From the NCBI RefSeq assembly GCF_947179165.1, contig NC_077242.1:62001-126000 (forward strand): DNA of 64,000 nt, in the 5' to 3' direction. A model generated the notes under the pieces. It was not told the DNA's origin and did no database searches. It was given only the letters and a program-made list of their open reading frames with translations. This DNA is from Solanum dulcamara. Taxonomy: Eukaryota > Streptophyta > Magnoliopsida > Solanales > Solanaceae. Below, one piece after another: positions 47,735 through 58,771 of this stretch; within the stretch, counting starts at the first letter, position 1; each line of letters opens with the position of its first letter. The position numbers and the translations under genes were made by a program.

Positions 47735-48445
47735 TTGTGTCGTTGCTTGCGAAACAATGAGTATCGTTCATTAGATTATTTTGAATGAGCCCACAAAATT
47801 TGAGGTCAAGTAGAGTCGGTTAGTCATATTCCAAATAATTCATGAACTAATATATATATGAAAAACTGAGATAATTTTGAATTCTTGTTTTGTGACTTGA
47901 AAACTCTAAAAAGCAACGTCGGTTCTTGAGAAACAATGAGTATCGTTCAATAGGTCGTCGTGAATGGATCCACAAAATTTGAGGTCATACAAAGTCGGTC
48001 AGTCATATTTTAGAAATTCATGGACTAATACACATAAAAAATTGAGATAATTCTTAATTTTTATTTTGTGAACCGAAAAGTCCAAAAAAGTGACGTCAGT
48101 CATTGAGAAATAATGAGAATATAGTTCACTAGGTCGTTTTGAATGGACCTATAAAATTTGGAGTCAAATGGAGTCGGTTAGTCATATTCCAGAAATTTTT
48201 TGGACTAATAAAAACAAAAAAATTGAAATAATTTTGAATTTTGGTTTTGTGACCTTGATTTTTTTTTTTGCTGCAAAGGCAAAAAGTATCTTTCATTAGA
48301 TTGTCTCGAATGGACTCACAAAATTTGAAATTAAAGAGACAGTCATTCATATTTTGAATTTTTTTTATGAATTAATACACACAAAAAACTAAGATAATTT
48401 TGATTTTCTGTTTTTCAATTTAAACTCAAGAAATCGATCCTTAAA
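47735..48445. repeat. 180-bp satellite-like tandem array, inverted relative of the 39912-40640 array
   Basis: About four monomers. GAGTATCGTTCATTAG-like blocks recur at about 47758, 47938, 48117 and 48287, followed by CACAAAATTTGAGGTCA, GTCGGTTAGTCATATT and AATTTTGAATT blocks. Read in reverse complement, monomers share ordered blocks with the first array (AAAACTGAG-AATT, GTGACCTT/GTGACTTG, AATTCAT-GACTAA). Confidence 0.8.
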
Positions 48446-48977
48446 AAAATAATGTCGTTTTGAAGTATAGTAGGATTTTCTCATTGTTATTGCGTATAAA
48501 TTTAAGTTTGATCATGCTATTGCTCATTGATTGGCTAATCTAAATTACTGCCAAATAACCGAATACGTCCACCAAGAATATTATTATTTTTTCTTCATTT
48601 TTTTCATCTTTCAAAACAAAACACAAATACAAAAAGATAGTCCGCTAAAAATAGTAATTATTAATGAATTTCTCAAAGTATTTTTAGCCTCAAAACACGA
48701 AAGGAGAAGTTGGAAGAACCCTAAATTAAACTAGTTTTTGAACATGCTATTATCTATTATTTAACTCATTTTAATTCAGTTTATGTCTTATCGTATATAA
48801 TTTTTGAGTGAAATATTAGCTCGTTTATTTATTGATTCAACCCATTTTAATTATTCTACTCATTTGACACTTTCATTTGAAATATTATTTATTAAAATAA
48901 ATAACAATGGTTGTCCGATTATTGATTTCTCCATTTCAATCAAGGCAAACATATGATAACATTATTTGTTTTCCGCA

Positions 48978-49141
48978 AATAATGCCACAATTATGTGACA
49001 ATGATACATGCAATCATTCACGTAAAATCGTCTACTTGCAATATTAACTTACCTTGAAAACAAATAATGCCACAATTATGTGACAATGATACATGCAATC
49101 ATGTAACGTGAAATCGTCTACTTGCAATATTAACTTACCTT
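48978..49141. repeat. Two-copy direct duplication, about 84 bp
   Basis: AATAATGCCACAATTATGTG and the following sequence to TATTAACTTACCTT occur twice in tandem with only small differences. Confidence 0.9.
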
Positions 49142-49824
49142 TTCGTACTACTATATATATATATATAGTTTTATTTTTAAGTATTTTGCAATATAATACT
49201 CCCTAATTTCAATTTATTTCTTTAGTTTTGTTTTGATGCGAAGTTTAAAAATATAAAGAAGATTTTTTTTGAATTTAGTGATTTTAAGCTAAAAATATAT
49301 AGATGTATCAAAATGTCTTTTAATTTTGTGATTTTAAATATAACATCTGAAAAATAGAATTTAAAGAGTTGTCAAAAAAAAGAGACATTTCTTTTTAACA
49401 GACTAAAAGAGAAAATAAGACAAACAAATTAAAACGAAGGAACTAAGCAATTCAAGTCTTTTAACAACACAAGCTTCAACTTTCTACAAATAAAATTTGT
49501 ACATTTATCAATTTCAGATATGTGAAGTTATTTAGAAGTGAATAAACTAGCAAATATTTTGAAAAACTAGATGCATAATCAATAGTAGTGTCCAAATAAA
49601 TAAAGTATCCGTGAAATTTATATGTTAAAGTAGAAGCTATCATACATAATGTAATATATGGGCCCTATGTTGATCCTTACTATAACCTTGTCTCTCAAAT
49701 TATTGTGTTGTGCTAATGGATTTTACACAAATATGTTGGACAATTCAATGCCAAAGCCTCAACATTTTGTCTTGTGGGCTCATAGATATAAAACCCATCC
49801 AAACGTGGGCTCAAGTTGATATCC

Positions 49825-49848
49825 ATATATATATATATATATATATAT
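49825..49848. repeat. (TA)n microsatellite
   Basis: About 12 uninterrupted TA units. Confidence 0.9.
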
Positions 49849-51347
49849 GTACGTGCCTTGCAGGTGTGTATTTCGTTAAATAATAATAAATATATAAAAA
49901 CGAAAAAATTATTGTGTATGTTGTATTATTAAGTACAAAACTTTAAGAACTCAACACAATTTTTTAAAGATAACAATATAGTTAAAGAGGAACATAGTTA
50001 CTCACTATCAAACTAACAATTAAGGAGTAAAATTAAGTATAGTGAACATAATTTCGTTGTTAGTATCAATTATAGTGATATTGAGAATCAAAAGAACACA
50101 AATTTATATCACTAAACTTGGCACGAAGCAAAAAAAAAAATTATTCTCAAATTTTGACTCAACCCGATAAACAATTTAATTCCAAATTCATCATATGTTC
50201 AAAACCTATTAAAGAATGCATCTTTAAGAATAAAAGAGTATCCAATAACTAATTAATACTAACACCTAAACATGCAATTCTGCAAACAACAACCTTTCTT
50301 TTATCTTTCTTATTTTTTCCCTTTTTTTACTATCTATTATATTAAAAATATTTGAGTCATAGTGAGTTTGTTTCGAGTAATATGTATTTTAGTTTTGATT
50401 TAAACGAACACATTATGAATAAATAGTATCAAAAGAATTTAATATAATTTTTCCTTCTCAATTATGTAATTGTTTGTGATCATATATAGTGCTAATAATA
50501 TTCTCACTGATTAGATTATTTGAACTCTGTAAACCAAATGAAAAAATTGATACATTATTTATTGGAGTTTCACTTTCATTTGGACTTAAAAATCCTCGTT
50601 AATAATTGTTATTATACCTTGTATATGATGTGTCCTGATCCTCCTCTTCTACTGATACAACAAACATGGCCAATATATACACTGTTTAATCATATTTAAT
50701 AAATATACATTCATTATTTTCATTACTTATCTAAAAGTTAAACAGAATGACTGTTCATAAAACATATAAATATTTAATAATTTTCTAAGTGAAAATGCTA
50801 TGATTGAACAATTTTTCACTTGATTAGAAACATCAACACAAGATGGAGTTTCCTCATCTTTGGACAAACTTCTTCACAGGTCAATATATAATTTCTATTA
50901 TTTCTAAAAATCTGAATTTGTGTTTAGCTTAATGTTTCTAAGAGCCATAGTATAACGTTTTCCTCCCTGGATATATGCAATAACATTTTTAAAAAGTCAA
51001 AGATATGAATATTTTTATACTCATTAGAAGGGGTTAGAATTGGTACAGTATTTTATACCTATTAAAAAGCATCAAAATCTCAAGAGACACTAAGAAGACG
51101 AATTATATTCTCAAGATTCAAGTATCGATAAGATTTTGTTTTTCTTCAGAATTGATAATAAATATTGAAAATTATATTTTAGGTTACAAAAAAATCTTAT
51201 TTATTGACAAAGTCGTGCTTTAGTCTTTCAACAATAAAGCATTACTAAACAATGTACTCTATAGAAAATTAAATTCACAAAAGAAAAATCAAGTACACAA
51301 TTTTAATTTTCCGAATAAAAATTATGATCAACTCCATATCATTACAA

Positions 51348-51886
51348 GGGTGTTTAGTAGAGTGTATTAGAAATAATAATGCATGTATTAGTTTTGTGTA
51401 TTAATGTTTGTTTGGCATTAGTTATACATTTTATTGTGTATTGAGTAGTTTATTATAACTAATACATGAAAACTTAAAGTATTAGTAATGCAGTGAGTTT
51501 AATGCATATGCATTAGCATGTTAAAGACCGAATTGTTGCTCAAAATATTTTTTACATCTTTTTCACCATATTTGTGGAGGGTATATTTGTAAATTAATAT
51601 TTTTAAAAATAATTATGCTATGCATGTCATTTTAATACACCAACCAAATAATGCATAATAAATAATGCAAGCATAATTAATGGAGCGCACTTGCATTACC
51701 ACCTGAGCTTCGTGAATCGCATTTGTTCTAAAGGCCTAACGAGTCCCTTTTTTTTTCCCAAAGCCGACCCTTTTCTTTCCTCGGACCGATGACTCACTTG
51801 TTCAGTACTGCAAGTATATAACTAATGCAAGCATTAGTAATACACTTTATTTAGAGTTATTCTTATACACCGTACCAAACAACTCC
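51348..51886. mobile_element. MITE with imperfect inverted termini
   Basis: The left end GGGTGTTTAGTAGAGTGTAT and the right end read inverted, GGAGTTGTTTGGTACGGTGT, are related. Subterminal palindromic AATGCATG/TTAGTAATG runs lie inside. A less AT-rich 150-bp block (51680-51830) may be a nested insertion. Target duplication not resolved. Confidence 0.5.
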
Positions 51887-51956
51887 TGATGTCTTGTCTG
51901 CACGCTTCCATGTTTTCCCCGAATTTCATCAGTTCCAGGCTCAAGTGTCTGTTCAA

Positions 51957-52146
51957 GAAAAAAGAAATTAAACGCAACTTACATCCTCTTAAACAAAAAA
52001 TATAACTCTTACCATAAGTTGAATGTTCAGGTGAGAAATTAGCCCTGCACTTATGATGTTTGCTAAAAAAACCCTGCAAGAATCAAATACGCAAGCAAAA
52101 AGAAATTAAATGCAACGCTTACATCCTCTTAAACAAAAAATAATAA
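51957..52146. repeat. Direct repeat of a roughly 45-bp block
   Basis: AAATTAAACGCAAC, then TTACATCCTCTTAAACAAAA, occurs at about 51964 and again at about 52104. Confidence 0.75.
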
Positions 52147-52482
52147 TATTTCTCATACTAGTTTGTCTTTCAACGAATAATCATCTCTTTTAAAGTTTCG
52201 CACATAAAACTTACACAAAATAATACATTTACATACTTATATGTTAATACAAACCCAATATATATTTTTTATATAAATAAATTTAGAACAAATCAACCTA
52301 GCCACTTTCAATAGAGAAGAGATCAAGCAGGAGGATCTTGCCAACACACAAGTTGTAGTCCGCCTCCCTTTTTGCTTGTTAACCTTATAAATAACGTAGT
52401 ACAATTTATTTATTTTACACTATTATATCAAACACACGTCTTATATATAACATATGAACAATGTGAATCCTAATGGTACATA

Positions 52483-53049
52483 GAGCCCGTTTGGATGGGC
52501 TTAAAAAAAGTAACTTTTATGTATGAAGTGTTTTTAGAACTTTAAAGTATTGAAAGTTATTTTTATAAATAATAATAAAAAAAAAAGGGCAGCCCGGTGC
52601 ACTAAAGCTCCCGCTATGCGCAGGGTCCGGGGAAGGGCCCGACCACAAGGGTCTATTGTACGCAGCCTTACCTTGCATTTCTGCCAGAGGCTGTTTCCAA
52701 GGCTTGAACCCGTGACCTCCTGGTCACATGGCAGTTGAGTATAAATAAGCAGTTGAGTATTTGGATAAAAGTGCTTAAATAAGGAAAATTATGTGAATTT
52801 TAGGGTTAAAAGAATAAAAAGGGTAGTTTGGGAATTTAATTAAAATATAAGGGATATAAAAGTAATTTCCATGGTCAAAGAAAATGACTTTAAGCACTTA
52901 GAAAAAAAAAGTTAGGAATCCTGACTTTTCATTTTTGACTGACTTTAAGAACTTTCTGACTTAAAGTTAGCATTAGGCAAACACGTCCAAAAGCTGAAAA
53001 TGGGCTTTAAGTTGGTTTTGACCAACTTAAAGCCAATCCAAACGGGCTC
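52483..53049. mobile_element. MITE with inverted termini, hosting an Au SINE
   Basis: Left terminus GAGCCCGTTTGGATGGGCTT; right terminus read inverted GAGCCCGTTTGGATTGGCTT. The inner parts also fold back (TTAAGCCC/CTTTAAG types). ATA flanks both sides (52480-52482, 53050-53052), a possible 3-bp duplication. Excluding the nested SINE the element is about 380 bp. Confidence 0.75.
52564..52748 (-). mobile_element. Au-type SINE nested in a MITE
   Basis: The plus strand shows the reverse of the Au consensus: GGGCAGCCCGGTGCACTAAA, CCGCTATGCGCAGGGTCC, GGGTCTATTGTACGCAGCC, AGAGGCTGTTTCC, then the B box as CTTGAACCCGTGACC. The A-run at its left is the inverted poly-T tail of Au. A 9-bp duplication TATAAATAA lies at 52564-52572 and 52740-52748. 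Confidence 0.9.
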
Positions 53050-54016
53050 ATAACTTCATCATAGAATATGAATCCTAGTGTATATATCATATAAATCCTA
53101 AATTAGTATAATCATATCCAATATATTAGAATAATAATTATTTGAGGAAGATAATAATTGAAAATTTTGTCTAAAGCAATAAAGTTTTAATTGATTTTAA
53201 ACTTTTAAATATTGAAAGAAATAATAAATATGGTGAAAAGACAATTTTATTTAAAGTAGGATCTTTTAATAAAGAAAAAAAAATTCAATCAACACTTTAA
53301 AGACTTTCGTACTTTTAATATAATATAGGTTATGATGTGAGTCATCAAATGTCTCATATTTTATGATTTTCATCCAAAAAGGAATAATAAATAGACTAAT
53401 TTCAGCAAGACATGTCAACTATAACAATCAAAAACCAGCAAATTTTAAAATGTATTTATTATTATAGAGAAATAAGATGCATAAAATTATTTAATTCAAT
53501 AAAAAAAATGGTCAGTTTCAACTAAGTTGAAGGGAAAAAATAAAAGAATGATTTGAAGTAATGGAAGAGCACAACTGTTTGTTGACACAATATATAATTC
53601 ATTACTGCAATTTTGGTGGTTTTATATGAATTATTTACTGTATTTAGAATTTAGTAATCGTTATGGGAAATGTTTCTAGAAGATATAGTATTCATGGATA
53701 TATCGAAAGAGAAAAATAAGTATTCTTTCTTCGAGTTTGAGCCCTGCTTACAAAGTCACATTTGTTAGAACCATGTTTTTGTTATTCCTCCTATATTAAA
53801 GTTAGTAAATCAAAAACTATAAAGAAGGTAGCGGTACCTCAATCTTCAATAATTTCAGCGAATTCAAAAGCCAACAACAAAATCACACAAAGATTTAACT
53901 TTGTTTGTAAAAAAATATATGTAGAAGAGGGAGAAATTCAATGTTTAAAAAGGAGAGGAAAATCCTCTATTTATAGACAACATAGGATAGTGTGAACATG
54001 TGCTTATTGTGACTTA

Positions 54017-54200
54017 TCGAAAAAGTCACAAACCTTTACAAAAGTCACAATCTTTCAGAAAAGTCACAACTTTTCAAAAAAATCACAACGTTTTTTTTTT
54101 GGGAGGGGGGAAAGTCACAACCTTTGCTAAAGTCTCAATCTTTCGGAACGATCACAACTCTTTAAAAAAATCACAACCTTTTAAAAAAGTCATAACTTTT
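54017..54200. repeat. Minisatellite, 18-20 bp units, about nine copies
   Basis: Imperfect AAAAGTCACAACCTTTC(A/G) units, with a G-rich interruption near 54092-54112. Confidence 0.9.
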
Positions 54201-55159
54201 CATTTCTCATTGACACCTTTAAAACCCCAAAAAATTACTTTTAAAGTAATACATCTTTCATGCAAATTTAAAATTATCATATCTCAATATAAATATAGGA
54301 TATCAAATCCGGTAGATATGGGGTCCAAACTACCAAAGATTTGTATAAAAAATTAAAGGTGACGGCAATAGTCAATGAAGAATAGTGACATTTCTCCGAA
54401 TTGTGTGTATTTTGTATAGTGAAAGGGAAGTGCTTCTAGAAGAATTGCCACGTCATAAAAGGAACATCCTTAACTATGAGCTTTCTGACCCCATTTTTGT
54501 AGTGTTTCAAATTCTTAAAAATGAATTTAAAATTTGAAGTTTTTGAATTTCTATTTGGATTTCAAGTTAATGTATATATATATATATAATGGATTTTAAT
54601 TAATTATACTTTTGATTAGTTACACTTATTATTTATTTTTAATGGTAAAGCTTACATATAACAAGTTAAATCACTCAGAGAATTAGATAGTAAGGACTAA
54701 GGAGTAGCATACAAAATACTACTCCACTTATAACTTTGAGACTTGTACGCCAAGTATTTGAGTAACATGAGATAAGTTCTACGGTCTACCTCCTGTCACT
54801 TTCCTCCTAGTGTTGCTAAAGTTATAGTCAGTGGTGGATCCAGCATGTATCCAGGAATTCATTTGAATTTTCTTTATCAAAAAATTATACTATTTATATA
54901 TGATTAAAATATTTTTTTATGTATAAATAGTAGATGTCGAATTTCTTTCGGCTAATTCGAATATCTACTTTTTTAAATTTTAAATTTTCTTATTAAAAAT
55001 CTTGATTCCGTTACTGATTATAATATGTTACGCTTGCCAATGAATTTGTTTGTTTGTTTTTTCATCGGTGTTTAAGGTCTGATTAATTCGTTCATTTGAT
55101 ACCTTTAACGTATTTGCGACGCTAACCAATGGATTATTAGAAAGGAAAAAAAATGCAGA

Positions 55160-55356
55160 GTCAGCACACAGTCTTCTAAGTTCCAACTGTAAACGGATAG
55201 AAACAAACGGTGGGTGCTTAAGATTCCCTCTCCAACCTTTTATTTTCTTTTATATAAAAAAACATCTTTCTCACCTTCTCTTTTAAATTACTCACAACTT
55301 TCTTTATCTCACTACACTTTCTGCATATTCATATTATACTGAGAAATCATTTTCCG
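55160..55356 (+). promoter_or_regulatory. Core promoter and leader of first J-protein gene
   Basis: A TATA box (TATATAAAA, about 55251-55259) lies about 100 bp before the ATG. The upstream blocks GTCAGCACACAGTCTT (55160-55175), CCAACTGTA, CGGTGGGT and AAGATTCCCTCT recur in the same order before the second copy, which suggests conserved regulatory sites. Confidence 0.7.
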
Positions 55357-55860
55357 ATGGTTCAATCCCTAGCTCTACCGGCCGGAATCTCCTTCCCTAT
55401 TTCTCTTCACAACACTTCTACTTCCACCGCCGGTTTCAGATCCGACCGATGTCTCACATTTCTCCGAAGGACTAATCAGAGAGCATCGGTATATGCCACC
55501 GCCGTTGCGGAGGCACCGCCGGTGTTGGAGAGGAGAACACCGGCGAGTCTCTACGATGTGCTAAGGGTTAAAGAGAATGCGTCAGCGAAAGAGATAAAAT
55601 TAGCTTACAGGAATTTAGCTAAGCTATACCATCCCGACGTCGCTGCATCTCTGCCGGAGGAATCTTCCGACGGAAGGCATTTCATTGAGATCCACGAAGC
55701 TTATGCTACGTTATCAGATCCTGTTTCTAGGGATCTCTACGATCTCAAGTTAAACTTGAGCTCCCGCCGACGAGGTTTTGGGAGCTCCGGAGATGGAATT
55801 CATATGAATGGGTCAGAGTTTTACCCGACCCGAAGATGGGAAACGGATCAGTGTTGGTGA
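55357..55860 (+). CDS. DJC23: Chloroplast J-domain protein, DnaJ 11-like (DJC23), copy 1
   Basis: Intronless 167-residue type III (J-only) co-chaperone; J proteins stimulate Hsp70 ATPase. Residues 1 to about 50 are rich in Ser/Thr/Arg without acids, typical of a chloroplast transit peptide. The J domain spans about 64-130 with the catalytic HPD at 92-94 in KLYHPDVA. The C-terminal tail YPTRRWETDQCW is a signature of the Arabidopsis chaperone DnaJ 11 group. There are no zinc-finger or C-terminal substrate domains, as usual for this class. The ATG at 55357 follows a TATA box by about 100 bp. Tandem partner at 57667-58152. Confidence 0.93.
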   Translation: MVQSLALPAGISFPISLHNTSTSTAGFRSDRCLTFLRRTNQRASVYATAVAEAPPVLERRTPASLYDVLRVKENASAKEIKLAYRNLAKLYHPDVAASLPEESSDGRHFIEIHEAYATLSDPVSRDLYDLKLNLSSRRRGFGSSGDGIHMNGSEFYPTRRWETDQCW

Positions 55861-57666
55861 TGTCAGATGATTAAGGGACCCACATTGCCGCGTAAACACT
55901 GTATATGGCATTTTATTAGTTGGAGATTAGTGTATATATTATCTTTATAGTATTATTTTTTTTTCCCATTTATGCTCCCTTTGAGGAGCCAATGGGATTG
56001 TTTTTTTGGAAAAAAAAATATGTCTTTTTTGAGGATCTGAGTAAATACATATTTGACAATTTTATCTCTTCTTCATGGAAGGCTTATTCTTAAAATTCTT
56101 AAAATAAAATAAGGTGAATCATGATAGTCACATATTTACTACTTTTTTCGTTTTAAAAAAATCTTTGAAATTTGTGCTCTAAAATAAATTAGAGATATTA
56201 TTTTGAAAGATCAATCATTTTTTTAAGAAATCATTGCAAATTTAACAAATAAATTCATATAGGTAATATTTACTAGTGCGGAATTTGGTTTGGTGGAAGA
56301 CACGATGGTTATTATATTTCACATAAGGCATCATGAATCAAAATTTTAATTAATGGATCAGATTCTACTAAATTAAGGAAAGATTTATCGGTAGTGGTAA
56401 AGCACAACTATTACAAAGACATGAGATAATTCATTCATTATTACTTACTAATTTTGTGGTTTAAGAAATGGTTTAAGGAAAAGGTTTCTAGAAGCCTTAT
56501 CTTCTGCTTGAATTGATATTATAATTCAAAGCTATTTATAGTGCATGAAGACATACCCAACCTTCAAAGTTTAAACCCAATTTTGGATTAGAAAAAAAAA
56601 AAAAAAGTGGACGTCAACACTTCAATTAATGAACAACGATAGTGACTTTTCTCCAATTCTTAATCTAGAAGCATTGCCCCCCTAACCCCACCCCCCAAAA
56701 AAACAAAAATACATTTTAGTCTTGAAGGTTTTCAAAAGTTTAAGTGATATGACTAAAAGATGATTCAAAATTGGTTGGAGGCCAAAAATGTTATCTTAAC
56801 ATGATTAAAAATTTTAGTTTTGACATTTCAATTAGTCATTTGGAAGTCTTGGTAAAAGTATTCGATTACTTTAAGAGAAAATTTTGACTCAATTGTAAAA
56901 CGAATTTGTTTGAGTTGATGGAATTTTGTTATTTTGACACAGTTAGGCTAGCGCAAGACTCGAATGCCACAGTCGTAGGGTAGATTGCCCCGGGGAGAGT
57001 CCGGCCTCACAAGCTGCCCAATTACGTACCAACTTTGTTCAGATCGATCATCAAGGATGATCCTTCCAAATCTTCTCGACCATAACAAGTACCATTTCAG
57101 CTCTGTTTTAACCACGCATCATGATCTGATTCATTCTTTTGCAAGACACAATACTTTTTTTCATAGACGTAGCCTATTCATCCCTAATATTAAAGAGTAT
57201 AATAGAAAATAGTAAATACCATCACTAGTTGTCCTTGTACGCCAAGCATTGGAGAGAATCCATAATTTATAGTACCACTTCAACAGCATACGATAGAAAT
57301 TCTACATTTACTAATACAACTCTCAATCTTCACCATCAAAGAATATTGGGATGAGATTGCTCCTCTTTTAATCAAAGTTCTTGGAAGGAAGTGCTTCCGC
57401 TGAATGTAGATTAGTTGAGTTTCAATACAGATATCGAACACGGAAATGAAAAACCAAAAAAATAATAAACAAAATCTCAATCTTCTAGAAGGTTATATTA
57501 AAAAAGAGTGTCTCGTCAGCACACAGTCTTTCATTTTCCAACTGTATTTTCTTAAATAAAATCGGTGGGTATGCCCGCCGTCCTCGGTTTAAAGATTCCC
57601 TCTTTCAGACTTTTTAGTTTTATATAAAACCCTCTTTCTCACTCTCTTTCATCCTAAAAAATTGAA
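55861..57666. other. Spacer between the tandem J-protein genes
   Basis: Starts with the 3' UTR of copy 1. Blocks at about 56390-56510 and 56620-56690 resemble 53560-53690 and 54365-54450, so this spacer is the second copy of a roughly 2.5-3 kb duplicated unit. A more GC-rich stretch at 56945-57040 is not recognised. The copy 2 promoter lies at 57515-57666. Confidence 0.6.
57515..57666 (+). promoter_or_regulatory. Core promoter and leader of second J-protein gene
   Basis: GTCAGCACACAGTCTT (57515-57530), CCAACTGTA, CGGTGGGT and AAGATTCCCTCT match copy 1 in order. TATA box TATATAAAA at 57621-57629, 46 bp before the ATG. Confidence 0.7.
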
Positions 57667-58152
57667 ATGATTCAATCACTAACCCTAATTCCTCCAACTT
57701 CCTTCCCCTTTTCCGTTCAAAAATCAACCTATTCCGCGGCGGCGGCGGTCGGATCTACCCGTCGTGGTTTTTTCACCGGAAAGACTATTCGGAGGGCAAC
57801 GACATGTGCATCTGCCGTTGCCGAGGCTCCTCCGGTGATGGAGATAAGATCGGTGAGTTTATATGAGTTGTTAAGAGTTAAAAGAGATGCATCACCGAAA
57901 GAGATTAAAGCTGCTTACCGAAATTTAGCGAAACTGTACCATCCTGACGCTGCTACTCTACTGGAGGAATCTTCCGACGGACGAAATTTCATTGAGATTC
58001 ACGATGCTTATGTTACTCTCTCTGATCCTTCAGCTAGAGCTCTATACGATCTCAAGTTAAGCGTGGGCTCCCGCCGGCGAGGTTTTGCCCGGTCGGTTGA
58101 TGGAATTCGCATTTACCCGACCCGGAGATGGGAAACGGATCAGTGCTGGTGA
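57667..58152 (+). CDS. DJC23: Chloroplast J-domain protein, DnaJ 11-like (DJC23), copy 2
   Basis: Intronless 161-residue paralogue of the gene 1.8 kb upstream. The transit-like N terminus has diverged most and includes an Ala run (residues 24-27) encoded by GCGGCGGCGG. The J domain (about 63-129) keeps HPD at 92-94. The segments AAYRNLAKLYHPD and YPTRRWETDQCW are conserved. Copy 2 lacks the HMNGSEF-like insert between the Arg-rich motif (GSRRRGF) and the tail. Both copies look functional: no stops, conserved promoter blocks and conserved ends. Confidence 0.93.
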   Translation: MIQSLTLIPPTSFPFSVQKSTYSAAAAVGSTRRGFFTGKTIRRATTCASAVAEAPPVMEIRSVSLYELLRVKRDASPKEIKAAYRNLAKLYHPDAATLLEESSDGRNFIEIHDAYVTLSDPSARALYDLKLSVGSRRRGFARSVDGIRIYPTRRWETDQCW

Positions 58153-58771
58153 TATGAGATGATTTTAGGGCCCTGCATTTCTCCGCATACACTGTATTTT
58201 TTTGTCAAGTGGCATTTAGATGGAGATTTAGATAATGTACATACTACATTTGTTCCCTTTTCTGCTCAGCTTGTAATTGAGCCAATTGGCAAAAATGAAA
58301 AAAAGTGAAAAGAAAATTTCTTCATTGAGGAACAAATACTTGTTTCACCATGGATTTTTAAAATAATTGCAATCAAATAATAATTTGTAGAGATAGATAG
58401 GTTCAAAACATCTCGTTAATATCTTACAATAAAAAGGAGCTATTCTTGCAGATTGAAATGAAATTGGAGTATAATAGATTAACAATGTACAAGCACAAAA
58501 TTTGTGTAATATTCATCATCCAAAAACACCCAACTCTACAAGTTGAAAAATCCTTGTTTTTTTTGCTTCTTTTACCAAGTCTCTAAAATTTAAAATTCAG
58601 GCAAAATGATTACAGATTTTATGTAGAAAGAGGTAAACTAGAAGGAGAGAGATAATTGGAGGTTGGTGTACGGTGTACACTTGAATTCTCCGGTATGATT
58701 TGAAGCTTTTCCATGAAAATCCTCTGGGATTTGTTTATGTTCACCAAACATGATCATTTACTCAAATATCA
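58153..58771. other. Convergent spacer, J-protein copy 2 / VARICOSE
   Basis: Should contain the two 3' UTRs. AT-rich, no gene or repeat seen. Confidence 0.6.

Larger units (their letters stand above)
45377..55356. other. 10-kb gene-free AT-rich region
   Basis: Begins with the RFS2-like promoter (a TATATTAA box on the minus strand near 45660-45668 is possible). It holds repeats at 46985-47166, 47735-48445 and 48978-49141, a (TA)n tract at 49825-49848, MITEs at 51348-51886 and 52483-53049, an Au SINE at 52564-52748, a minisatellite at 54017-54200, and the upstream half of the J-protein duplication (from about 53560). I see no coding gene. Confidence 0.65.

Noticed and set aside
52550..52738. 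Arg-rich open frame on +
   Set aside because: Is the Au SINE read in antisense.
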